From positions 1-44,651 of the forward strand of contig CALSML010000024.1 of NCBI GenBank assembly GCA_943787445.1: a stretch of 44,651 bases of DNA, in the 5' to 3' direction. Shown here in pieces: positions 25,476 to 34,479 of the stretch (position 1 is its first letter; each line of letters opens with the position of its first letter). The stretch is from an uncultured Alphaproteobacteria bacterium. Its GTDB lineage: Bacteria > Pseudomonadota > Alphaproteobacteria > UBA6615. A program made the position numbers and the translations under genes. The notes under the pieces are model-generated. The model was not told the DNA's origin, searched no databases, and worked only from the letters and a program-made list of their open reading frames with translations.

Positions 25476-26921
25476 CTACAAAGTCAGGTCGATCCCGTCA
25501 TGCCCGTGCAGGGCAGCGGTGTGGTGGTGCTCATCGTCGAGAAACAGTTGTCGCGAAACGTCCTGAATCAGGCGGGGAACGGCAAAACGAATGGATGACG
25601 CGGAACCACCGGTCAGGCCCAGGCTGGGTTTGGTGCCGAGCGAATAGCAGTAGATGTGATGCAGCCAAGGGGCTGTGCCGGGCACTTTCTCCTGAAAGGC
25701 AAAGCCGCCCTCCAGCCATGGATAGGTGCCCATGGGTTCCCAGTCCGTCTCGGTGGGCGGATCGTACCGGTCACGCCAGAGTGCAATGTGTTTGGCAATG
25801 GACGCGGTCTCGACGCGCAGGCTGAAGTCGCAGATGAAGCCGGTTGCGGCGATCACGAAATCGGTGCGGAGCGTATCCCCCTTCTCGGACCGGATCGTGA
25901 TGTTGGTGTCGTCCAGCGCGATTGTCTGAATCGCGAAGTCCTCGTGCATCCGGAAGCCGGGCAGGGCGCGGGCACGATCGAACGTGTCCTGTGGTGGCGG
26001 CTGATTGTTTCGCATGATGTGAACCATGAGACGCCAGCGTGTCGCCATATCGAGATCGGCGAAATGGCGATGCCAGGTGTTGGTGTCGAGGGGGCGATGG
26101 GCGTTGATTTTGGGGATTTCGGGTCGTCGCACCAGCAGGTCGACATTGGCCGCGCCGTTCTCCAGAGCGACGGCCGCCGCGTCGAAACCGCTTGCATTGG
26201 CCCCCACCACCGACACGCGCTTTGCCCGCACGCCGGTGAAGTCGAACTCGGTGTTGGCCTGAACATACCGATCGTCGGGAAGATTATCGGAAATTAGTTC
26301 AGGAACATGCCAGCCGCCGCAGCCCTCGAGCCCGTTCGCCAGAACAACCTCGCGGGCATAGATGAGGCCGGTTTTCCCGGATGGCCCTGTCGCCTTCAGG
26401 GGGATTCGGATCAGGCTATCAGCTTTGTCGGGATTCTCGGGTTCCAGTGGTCCGGCTTCGGTTTCGTTCTGCACCGGCAGATCAAGGACCCTGCGATACC
26501 AGTCCAGATATTCCTGCCATTCCAGGCGTGAAAACCGTTCCAGAGTGTCCCAGGCTTCTGTACTATGCTTGGCGGTGTACCAGGCCCGGGGTGTCAGAGA
26601 GGGGAACCCCAGCGCCGGTCCCGTGACATTCTTGTTGGTGCGCAGCAGGTTCATGCGGGCATAGGTCATCCAGGGACCTTCGCGGCCGGCAGGGTTCCGG
26701 TCGAGGGCGATGATGTTCGTCACATTCTCGCGACCCAGCGCGAACAGAATCGACAATCCGGACTGGCCGCCGCCGATGACAGCGACGTCGTAGACGGGGG
26801 CGCCGGATGGGTGTTCGCGCGGCGGCACCCATGGGGTGCTGGGGTGGTTCATCAGCTCCAGGTCCACCCGAACGCGCGCTTCGAGGGTTTCCAGACTGTT
26901 TGCGTGGGCCGATGGTGTCAT
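25476..26921 (-). CDS. Flavin-dependent monooxygenase-like FAD/NAD(P)-binding protein
   Basis: 481 residues, ATG 26921. An FAD-binding Rossmann motif, VYDVAVIGGGQSGLSILFAL (about residues 43-62), and a second dinucleotide site, KRVSVVGANASGFDAAAVAL (about 245-264), give the two-dinucleotide layout of flavin-containing monooxygenases. The ATG motif TDFVIAATGFICDFSLRVET is also present. A strict FxGxxxHxxxY/F fingerprint is not obvious, so N- or S-oxygenation versus Baeyer-Villiger oxidation cannot be decided; other FAD oxidoreductases are possible. It is transcribed towards the PA14 gene and divergently from the SnoaL-like gene, with a 130-base shared upstream region containing a perfect TTGACA at 26983-26988 but no convincing -10 box. 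Confidence 0.85.
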   Translation of the reverse strand: MTPSAHANSLETLEARVRVDLELMNHPSTPWVPPREHPSGAPVYDVAVIGGGQSGLSILFALGRENVTNIIALDRNPAGREGPWMTYARMNLLRTNKNVTGPALGFPSLTPRAWYTAKHSTEAWDTLERFSRLEWQEYLDWYRRVLDLPVQNETEAGPLEPENPDKADSLIRIPLKATGPSGKTGLIYAREVVLANGLEGCGGWHVPELISDNLPDDRYVQANTEFDFTGVRAKRVSVVGANASGFDAAAVALENGAANVDLLVRRPEIPKINAHRPLDTNTWHRHFADLDMATRWRLMVHIMRNNQPPPQDTFDRARALPGFRMHEDFAIQTIALDDTNITIRSEKGDTLRTDFVIAATGFICDFSLRVETASIAKHIALWRDRYDPPTETDWEPMGTYPWLEGGFAFQEKVPGTAPWLHHIYCYSLGTKPSLGLTGGSASSIRFAVPRLIQDVSRQLFLDDEHHHTAALHGHDGIDLTL

Positions 26922-27051
26922 CGTGATCCTGTGTCATCCAATGTCATTGCGTCACCACCATGAAAGCCTGATGGCTGCTGCGTTGACAATTACGTTACAG
27001 CTATGTGTTCGCCCAGAGGCTATATCTAGTGGGGGGATTAGGGGAGCTGCA

Positions 27052-27456
27052 ATGATAGGTGATGAGGAACGCCTCCTGTTTGCCAATGACGCGTTTTATG
27101 CGGCATTTGCATCCGCTGACATTCGCGCCATGCAGGATTTGTGGGCCGATAAACATCCGGTGAGCGTGATTCACCCCGGCGCCGATATTGTGGTCGGGCG
27201 CGCGGAGGTGCTGGCAAGCTGGAAGGCGATCCTTCGGGACGACACGGGGTTCGACATCGAACATCGCAACCCGGTCGCCAGATTGCTCGGAGAAACCGGC
27301 ATCGTGCTGTGTCGCGAGCGGGTGGGCACTCATCATCTGATTGCGACCAACGTGTTCGTCCGGATTGTGGATAACTGGCGGATCGCGCATCACCAGTCCG
27401 GTCCTGCACCCTTACAGGCGAAGCCGAAGCAGGAGGAGCAACGCCCGGTTCATTAA
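27052..27456 (+). CDS. SnoaL-like (NTF2-fold) protein
   Basis: 134 residues from ATG 27052, chosen for the GGGGAGC five bases upstream; the long upstream open frame has no ribosome-binding site. It has a cone-shaped NTF2/SnoaL_3 fold: NDAFYAAFASADIRAMQDLW, SVIHPGADIVVGRAEVLASW, GIVLCRERVGTHHLIATNVF, VRIVDNWRIAHHQSGPAP. This is the ketosteroid-isomerase-like group often annotated as nuclear transport factor 2 family. No catalytic residue set points to one reaction. The flavin monooxygenase gene is divergent from it. Confidence 0.88.
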   Translation: MIGDEERLLFANDAFYAAFASADIRAMQDLWADKHPVSVIHPGADIVVGRAEVLASWKAILRDDTGFDIEHRNPVARLLGETGIVLCRERVGTHHLIATNVFVRIVDNWRIAHHQSGPAPLQAKPKQEEQRPVH

Positions 27457-27684
27457 GCCGCTGCGGCACTGGTCGTGGGTGTGGGGCTAAGTCTGCTCGA
27501 CGCCGTGGAGTTTGTTCCGGATATGTACAATCAGGCAGATGCGCTTCTGGTACTGGCACTTCTGATCGGAGCCTGCCCGGTCGCTTTCAAGCTGCTTGCG
27601 CTGGCCGGGATCTGGAGCTATCCGCTGACCGAAGCACAGCAGGCGCAGCTTCATGCGACGCTGACCGCGCGGGATCAGTCGTAA
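27457..27684 (+). pseudogene. C-terminal remnant of an MFS_2-type sugar/cation symporter
   Basis: In the same frame right after the SnoaL stop, codons continue as AALVVGVGLSLLDAVEF, then ALLVLALLIGACPVAFKLLA, LAGIWSYPLTEAQQAQLHAT. Two hydrophobic helices and the cytoplasmic W-x-Y/F-P-L-T/D-E-A-x-x-A tail match the end of GPH-family (MFS_2) transporters. There is no start codon with a ribosome-binding site (the only candidate is a GTG at 27475), and the other ten helices are missing. This is a remnant of a deleted gene, although a small two-helix protein cannot be fully excluded. Confidence 0.5.
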
Positions 27685-27760
27685 GCTCACTGGTGTGCAA
27701 GCTCGCTGTCGTGCGAAGCTGGGTTGGATCAAATCAATTCAGTTTCGGGGGAAGTTCCAC

Positions 27761-28525
27761 ATGACAAAACTTCAGGACGTCTGGGCAGCTGGAAAATCTG
27801 CCGCGAATGGCTGGTTATCTCTGCCAGGTTCGCATCTGGCGGAAGTCATGGCGCATCAGGGCTGGGACGCGCTGACAATTGACCTGCAACACAGCTCGAT
27901 AGATGTCGCAGCAGCGGTGCCGATGTTGCAGGCGATGGCCGCCACGGATGTCATGCCGATTGTACGGGTGCCGTGGAACGAGCCTTCGGTCATGATGCGA
28001 GTCTTGGATGCGGGTACATACGGGATCATCTGCCCGATGGTGAACAGCCGCGAAGACGCTGAAAATTTTGTGTCTGCGTGTCGTTATCCGCCCGACGGAA
28101 TGCGTTCGAATGGCGCCTATCGTGGGATGATTGTCGGCGGCAGTGACTATCAGAAAACAGCCAATGGCGAGATTGTCACCTTTGCAATGATCGAGACCCG
28201 AGAGGGGATGGCCAATCTGAAGGAAATCGCTGAAACCCCGGGCCTGGATGCGCTTTATATCGGCCCAACGGATCTTGCGTTTTCACACGGCTATCCGCCA
28301 GTGCACAACAATTTTGACGGACCGGTAGCTGAGTTGATTGCTGAAATCCGGGTGGCGGCCCATGCCGCAGGTATCAAGGCCGGTGTGCATGCGACGAGCA
28401 CGGAATATGCAGCCAAAATGATGGAAGATGGTTTTGACCTGGTCACGCCGACTTCGGATCTGCGCATGATCCAGGCGGCCGCACCTGATGTTCTGGCCGG
28501 TTTAAGCGGCGTTGGTGGGCGTTAG
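27761..28525 (+). CDS. HpcH/HpaI aldolase family protein
   Basis: An intact class II aldolase-like TIM barrel of 254 residues; the ATG at 27761 follows GGGGGAAG. Motifs: WDALTIDLQHSSIDVAAAVP (barrel start), VMPIVRVPWNEPSVMMRVLD (VRVPW), GIICPMVNSREDAENFVSAC, TFAMIETREGMANLKEIAET (catalytic Glu), LDALYIGPTDLAFSHGYPP (metal Asp). It is related to 4-hydroxy-2-oxoheptanedioate aldolase, but the specificity is unknown. It is a more distant paralog of the gene at 7.6 kb. It converges with the glycine-rich gene, overlapping by four bases. Confidence 0.93.
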   Translation: MTKLQDVWAAGKSAANGWLSLPGSHLAEVMAHQGWDALTIDLQHSSIDVAAAVPMLQAMAATDVMPIVRVPWNEPSVMMRVLDAGTYGIICPMVNSREDAENFVSACRYPPDGMRSNGAYRGMIVGGSDYQKTANGEIVTFAMIETREGMANLKEIAETPGLDALYIGPTDLAFSHGYPPVHNNFDGPVAELIAEIRVAAHAAGIKAGVHATSTEYAAKMMEDGFDLVTPTSDLRMIQAAAPDVLAGLSGVGGR

Positions 28526-29513
28526 TCGCCGCCACCCCCTCCACCGCCTGCTCCAGTGTTGGCAGGAACTGTGACGCCGCCGGTGATAACATCCGTGCCA
28601 TTGTCGACTTTCACGGTGACGGCCGCGCCTGCTGCGATAAAGCCATTCTGGACATCGTTGAGGAGCGCGCCTGATACGGTTGCGGTGGCCCCGTTGGTTG
28701 GCGCGGTGGGGAAAACTCTGGCTTGGATGCGGAATCATCGCTCCCGGTCGCAAAGCCCGTATCCGACGCGTAGCTGTCACCGGGGCCACCCGCACCAGAA
28801 TCATAGTTAAAGCTTTGATTGGCCCCGCCATTGAAAAAGTAAAAAACATTGAAGACCACGAAATGCAGGGTCTGCGCGCCGAAATCGACCAGCAAGCTTG
28901 CATCGAAGGACCCGCCGCTATTCGTGTTGGGTCCGCTGGCATGAATGAGGGCAATTCCGGTGGCATCAAATGTGGCGAAGCCTGTTTGGATGGAGCGGAG
29001 CTGATCGAAGGTCGTGATCGCTGTGTTCGCGAATTCGGTTGCGAGTTGGGCTGCATTGGCCTGCTGCTGATTGGCCTAGTTCTGCGCACCGGCAAACTGA
29101 CCTACAACATTTGCTCCGGCCCCGCCGGCACCTATGTTTTGTCCTGACAGCGCCGCGATCTGACCGCCCCCGATCGGGGCTCCGCCGCCACCAATCGGGC
29201 CTGCACCGCCACCAGTACCTCCACCGCCAGTTCTGTTGCCACCACCAGCACCGCCCTGACCATTTCCTTGGCTACCGGCCTGCCCGTTGCCCTGATTGCC
29301 ACCCTGACCGGAAGCCTGGCTCCTGCCTTGACCGGAGTTGTTTGAGGGTGGCCGCGCGCCACCATTCGTCCCGAGACCGCCTGTCAGAGCGGCGACCTGT
29401 GCCGGTGCAAAGCGTACGGGTGGTACGGGGATTCCGTTCAGGGGCGCGAGAAACGGGATATTTGCCAAACTGTGATCTGAGCCTGTCGTATCACCACCAT
29501 CGTAGAACGCAGA
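28522..29513 (-). pseudogene. Glycine-rich exported or surface protein, broken
   Basis: No clear start. Downstream of an in-frame TAA (29516-29514) the frame reads FYDGGDTTGSDHSLANIPFL and VRFAPAQVAALTGGLGTNGG, then a low-complexity G/Q/N stretch of about 55 residues. A TAG at 29078-29076 lies in AQN-stop-ANQQQ, where Gln would fit. The frame continues as FATFDATGIALIHASGPNTN and DASLLVDFGAQTLHFVVFNV. After a frame change near 28730 comes PTNGATATVSGALLNDVQNG, then FIAAGAAVTVKVDNGTDVIT, and a G6D end. The alternating beta pattern resembles the C-terminal barrel region of FecR-type or transferrin-binding-like surface proteins, but I do not recognise it firmly. It lies just after the RND pump on the same strand. 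Confidence 0.5.
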
Positions 29514-29532
29514 TTAGTCAAAGGCGAGAGGC

Positions 29533-32500
29533 CTATTGTGCCGGTGTCACAACCGAACCGGCATCTTGATTCTTACGTTGTTCACGCCATCCGACTGTGA
29601 TCGACATCATAGGTGGCACAATAGCCAGTGTGAGCACGGCCGAAAGTGACAGACCACCGAGTACGACCGAGCCCAGTCCACGGTATAGTTCCGAGCCCGC
29701 ACCCGGGAAAACCACCAGCGGCAGCATGCCGAACACCGAAGTCAGGGTCGACATGAAGATCGGGCGCACCCGATTCTGGGTCGCCCGCATGATGGCGTCA
29801 TCTGCGCTCATGCCATCTTCGCGCATGTGATAGAGGGTTTGGTGGACGAGCAAAATCGCGTTGTTGACGACGATGCCGGTCAAAATGATGAACCCGAGCA
29901 TGGTGAGCATATCGAGCGGCTGGTTCACCCCGATGTTGAGAATCGCCAGTCCGGCAATTCCGCCGGCGGCAGCGACCGGCACCGTCAGCATGATGATCAA
30001 CGGGTAGACGAAGCTTTCAAACAGAACCGCCATCACAAGATAGACGATGATAATGGCCAGTAGCAGGTCGATCACCATTTCGTCCCAAGTCTCGATCAGC
30101 TTGTCGGCTGTCCCGGTGATGTGAAGAGAGACACCATCGGGGAGACCTGATTCTTCCATCGGTTTGATGACCCTTTCCTCGATCAGTTCGAGAGCTTCCT
30201 GGAGCGGGGTTTCGGCATTCGGGGTGACCTGCAGGGTCACCGTGCGGGCGCGTTCTGACCGGCGAATTTCGGTGGGTCCGGAGGTGATCCGGACATTGGC
30301 GAGTCCTTCGACGGGTACGATTCGGCCGTCCCGTGTGACGACTGGCAGTGCGCCGATCCCCTGCGTCTGGTCGATGACGTCGCGGGGGCCGGTCAGGGTC
30401 ATGTCGATGCGTTTGCCATCGACCGTGATCTCATTCACGCGCAGTCCGTCGTTGAACGCGTCAACCGACTGCCCCAGGATCGTGCCGAAAGCCCGTTGTC
30501 GGCCAGTCGTATCCGGTCGGGTGTCAGACGGACCTCGGGTGCCGAAAGAGTCAGGCTGGGTATCGGGCGGGTGCGGTGTCCCTGGCTGAACGGCAATGTG
30601 CCCATCAGGCGGAAGAACACCTGCTGAGCGGTGTCGTAGATCGGATTTAGGTCTGCGCCCCGAATGTCCACATCAATGGTTCGGCCGCTGCCCAGTGATC
30701 GTCCGAACAGGGACGGCTGGCGGGCGAAGGCACGGGTGCCGGGTTCGTGAGAAGCGGCTTCCTCGATCACCGGGCCGAGTTCGGCCGCCCGGCTCGGATC
30801 CACGGACGTTCCGCCGATAAAGGCACGTCCGGCAAAGGGCACGCGCATGAAGCGTTCGAATTTGGGTGGTTCGCCGAGGGCGGATTCGGGGCCGGTTTCC
30901 GATGCCCACAAGGGCCGGGTGCGCTCCGCGATGCGTTCGGTGATCTCGTTGACCGTGTCGAGATTGTAACCGGGGGGCAGATTGACGATGCCGAATACGA
31001 AGTTTCGGTTGCCTGTGGGCAGGTAATCCAGCTTCGGGGCGAAGATGGCCGTGAAAAGGCCCGCAACCACGGTGATTGCTGCGACAATGGCAACGGCACC
31101 GAGTTTCGAACGCACAACCAGACGTGTGTAGCTTTGCCAGAAATTGATGAAGCCGCGTGCAAAGTCATCGACGATTGGCAGTCGCTTCATTTTGCTACTA
31201 TCTGCGGCATTGTGCACGAGCAGGCGATTGGCGAGGGCCGGGATCACCGTCACAGAGACCAGAAGTGACAACATCACCGACACTGAGATCGCAACCGCGA
31301 TATCGCGGAACAATTGGCCTGCTTCGAGTTCCATGATCAGGATCGGAATGAACACCATCACGGTGGTGAGCGAGGACACGAGCACAGCTGGCCAGACCTG
31401 CGATGCCCCGTTATAGGCGGCATCGGCGCGCGATTGTCCTTCCTGGCGCAGGCGATAGATATTTTCCAGGACCACGATGGCAGCATCAACAACCATGCCC
31501 ACCGCAAAGGCGATCCCGGCCAGACTGATCACATTGAGGGATCGACCCAGCGCCGCCATCGCGACAAAGGACCCGATGACGGAAACCGGGATGGCCAGCG
31601 AAACCACAAGTGTGGGCCGCCATGATCGCAGGAACAGCATCAACACCGCTGCGGCGAGTAGGCCACCGATGATGATGTTCTGCTGAACCAGTGAAATGGC
31701 CGAATTCACATACAGCGTTTCATCGAAGACGTTCTCGAGCAGCAGGCCGACATTTTAAGTGCGCCATCTGCGAGATCGGCTGCAACCCGATGGACCTCAT
31801 CCATGACCGTGAGCACATTCGCACCCTGCTCGCGGGTCATGTTGAAGGCCATGGCCCGGTCATCACGCCGATGGGGAAGGGCGCGCGCCTTCTTGTAGCC
31901 GAGTTCGACCTCGGCAATGTCGCGAACTGTGACCCGGCCGATGCGGCCATTCCCGAGATCGACATCCGAGCGGAGGACCACGTCGAGGACCTGATCGGTG
32001 GTGGTGAAGTCGCCTTCGGTGCGCACCACATAGCTGCGCTTGCCTTCGTCGACATCGCCCCCGGATATGGAAGCGTTTGCAGCCCGCAAACGTTCCACCA
32101 TGTCGCCGACGGTCAGGCGGTAGCGTGCCATCTGCTGAGGATCGACGATGACCCGCATCTCGCGTTCGGTTTCGCCGAAGATGTTGACGCCCGAGATGCC
32201 GGGGATGCGTTCGATACGCTCCTGCACCGTGTCTTCGAGAAAATCACCATAGGTGATCATGTCCCGTTCATTGCCCTCGGCGCGGGTGAGCAGGAACCAC
32301 GCAATCGGGTTGTCGTCGGTGCCCGAGGTGCGCAGGGTCGGTTCGTCGGCTTCCTCCGGGTAGCCGGACACCCGGTCGAGGCGGTTGGCGACCAGAAGCA
32401 GCGCACGATCCATGTTCTGGCTCGGGCTGAACTCCAGCGTGATATCCGAGCGCCCGGTGCGTGCCCGGCTCTGGAGTTTGCGAACCCCTTCGATGCCTTT

Positions 32501-32713
32501 AAGAACTTCTTCCTGGCGGTTGACGATCTCTCGCTCGACTTCCAGCGGCGAGGCGCCGGGCCAGGATGTGTCCACGATGATCACCGGCTGGCGAACATCC
32601 GGTGCGAGCTGGATCGGAATACGTTGCAGGGCAACCCAGCCGAACATGATGACCATGATCACCACCGCGATGACGGCGATAGGACGGTGGATGGAGGCCG
32701 AGATGATGTTCAT
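29533..32713 (-). pseudogene. RND multidrug efflux transporter (HAE1/AcrB type), two frameshifts
   Basis: About 1060 codons from ATG 32713, the normal length of an RND pump of the inner membrane. The porter and first membrane helix begin MNIISASIHRPIAVIAVVIM; IQLAPDVRQPVIIVDTSWPG and VEREIVNRQEEVLKGIEGVR follow. TM4 is AGIAFAVGMVVDAAIVVLEN, keeping the first of the two proton-relay aspartates of AcrB. The second half has LLLAIIIVYLVMAVLFESFV and MLGFIILTGIVVNNAILLVH. Frame changes are needed near the T4 at 31753-31756 (plus strand; A5 expected on the coding strand) and near 30480-30483, just after NGLSAR. The adaptor gene lies six bases upstream, as usual. Exported substrate unknown. Confidence 0.85.
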
Positions 32714-32719
32714 GAAGTA

Positions 32720-34273
32720 TCAGCCTCCGCTGCGGCCACTGGCAGGAGCGGAGGCCTGGCTGATGATGTTGAGGCGCTGGCCCGGACGTAGTCCTTCATT
32801 GCCGCGTGTGACCACCTTGTCCCCCGGCTTCAGACCGCTGAGCACCACGAAGCGATTACCGGTGCCGTCGCCGACGGTGACCGGCGTGGGTTGTGCTGCC
32901 CCGTCCCGAACGACAAACGCGGTCATGCGGCCATTGCGTTCAATGATCGCGTCCTTGGCAACTGTCACCGCCTTTTGCGCATCCCCACTGGGATCATCAC
33001 GGTGACACTCTGATTGTCGGCAAAGGACTTCGTCACGCCGTCCATCACCGGCGTAAACCGTGTCGGCCGTGTTCGGGTGCGCGAATTTTCAGATGGAACC
33101 ACGGCGCGCACCTTGGCCTTGAGCATGCTGCCATCATCCAGACGCACATCGACCATGACCCCGGAGGTCAGTCCGCGCAGGCGACCGGACGGAACATCGG
33201 CTTCAATATCGAGATTGGGTCATTGATGAGGGTCACGACGGCATTCCCGAGCGACAGATAAGCGCCGACTTCGGTGTGCGTCTCACTCACCACGCCAGGA
33301 AAGGGTGCAGGGATTTCAGCGTCCTGCAGGTCACGCTCGGCGCGTTTGAGCTGGTTTTGTGCCTGGTCCAGCTGGGCGCGGGTTACCGCAACGCTGCCGG
33401 TCTGCACATTGACCTCCTGAACCGCATTGTCGTAGCGCGCCTGCGAGAAGGCGGCGGAGTTTCGGATGCCTTCCAGTCGCTTGAGGTCGTTTCGGGTTTT
33501 GGTCAGATCGGCGCGTGTCTTACTCAGCTGGGCGGTCTGCTGGGTCACGAGAGAGGCATAGCGGTCACGTTCAAGCTCCAGACGTTCGCGATCGAGAACC
33601 GCCAGAATATCGCCGGTTGCGACCCGGTCTCCGACATCCACGCGCATTTCGTCGACCGCGCCACCAATGCGGGCTGCGACAGAGCCTGACTGCCGGGCCG
33701 TGAAACGCCCGACGACGGGGGATGTCTGGCCGATGGTTTCCTCGATCACATCATCGACAACGACCGTGGCCGGCGGCGGGCCTCCGCGTGCACCGCCAGA
33801 GGATCCGCCCTGAAAGAAAGCACGAATTTCGGCGCCGTCCAGCGCACCGCTCTTGTCCTTGTCGATGGTGTCGAATTGGCCGCGATCGGGCCACCGGCCT
33901 CGGATTTCTCGATGGTTCCATTGCCGTTGGCATCGCGCGCTTTGGCCTGAGGGGAAAGTTCGGTGGAGTCGTCACCAATCTGCGCTGAAGATGTGGAAGC
34001 TGGTGCGGGTCCGCCCTGAAAAAAGGCACGAATTTCCGCGCCGTCCAGCGTACCGTTCTTGTCTGTGTCAATGGTGTCGAAATTGGCAGCGAGCGGGCCG
34101 CCGGCCTCGGATTTTTCGATCACACCGTTGCCATTGGCATCCCGTGCCTTGGCCAGATCGGACAGCTCTTTGGATTGAGCGGCAGCAGGCGAGGCGAGCA
34201 AAACCATGATGGTCAGACTGGCACTCAGCTTGGTGCTGGCACGAAGATACGGAAATTGAGTCACTGTAAGCAC
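32720..34273 (-). pseudogene. RND periplasmic adaptor (MFP/HlyD) with N-terminal EF-hand module, three frameshifts
   Basis: GTG 34273 has GGGAGA six bases upstream. Order of the reconstructed ~518 residues: signal peptide (TKLSASLTIMVLLASPAAAQ), then two near-identical ~65-residue units with EF-hand loops DANGNGVIEKSE, DTDKNGTLDGAE, DANGNGTIEKSE and DKDKSGALDGAE, each unit ending AEIRAFFQGG, then the adaptor. The adaptor has GGPPPATVVVDDVIEETIGQ, biotinyl-lipoyl halves (SVAARIGGAVDEMRVDVGDR and AEIPAPFPGVVSETHTEVGA), a coiled-coil hairpin, and the membrane-proximal GLKPGDKVVTRGNEGLRPGQ. Breaks: A2 at 33874-33875 (A3 expected), G3 at 33217-33219 (G4 expected) and C4 at 32983-32986 (C5 expected), plus strand. 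The pump gene follows. Confidence 0.75.
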
Positions 34274-34414
34274 GTGATGTCTCCCAACACCTTGGTTGCG
34301 CCGATGGATTGTGCATTCGGCATTCTCGGAGAACACGCCGAAATGAATTCGCTGTCAATCAGCATATGCGCGATTTCGGGCGGGAATCGCTCACGAATTC
34401 GCCAACGGAAAGGT

Positions 34415-34445
34415 TTGGAGTGATTTGGCGCCAACACGCTATATT
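34415..34445 (+). promoter_or_regulatory. Putative promoter with palindromic operator
   Basis: TTGGAG (34415-34420) and TATATT (34440-34445) resemble -35 and -10 boxes with a 19-base spacer, longer than the ideal 17. Between them is the perfect palindrome TTGGCGCCAA (34425-34434), and TTGGCGC recurs just after the -10 box. The site is 35 bases ahead of the deacetylase ATG and could be bound by a dimeric repressor. Sequence inspection only. Confidence 0.3.
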
Positions 34446-34479
34446 GGCGCGGTACAGTCGCGCCGAATGAAGGTCCGCC

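Noticed and set aside
7591..28525. Recent duplication of the two HpcH/HpaI aldolases
   Set aside because: They share only family motifs (VRVP, catalytic ET, metal-binding residues), and the rest differs widely, so they are distant paralogs rather than a recent copy.
29200..29360. CRISPR or tandem-repeat array in the repetitive stretch
   Set aside because: The repetition comes from low-complexity Gly/Gln/Asn codons of varying unit length; there are no spaced identical repeats. No CRISPR array was seen anywhere in the window.
31691..32791. 366-codon plus-strand open frame opposite the RND pump
   Set aside because: The minus strand encodes conserved RND sequence throughout. The plus product has no family resemblance and a composition typical of an antisense shadow.
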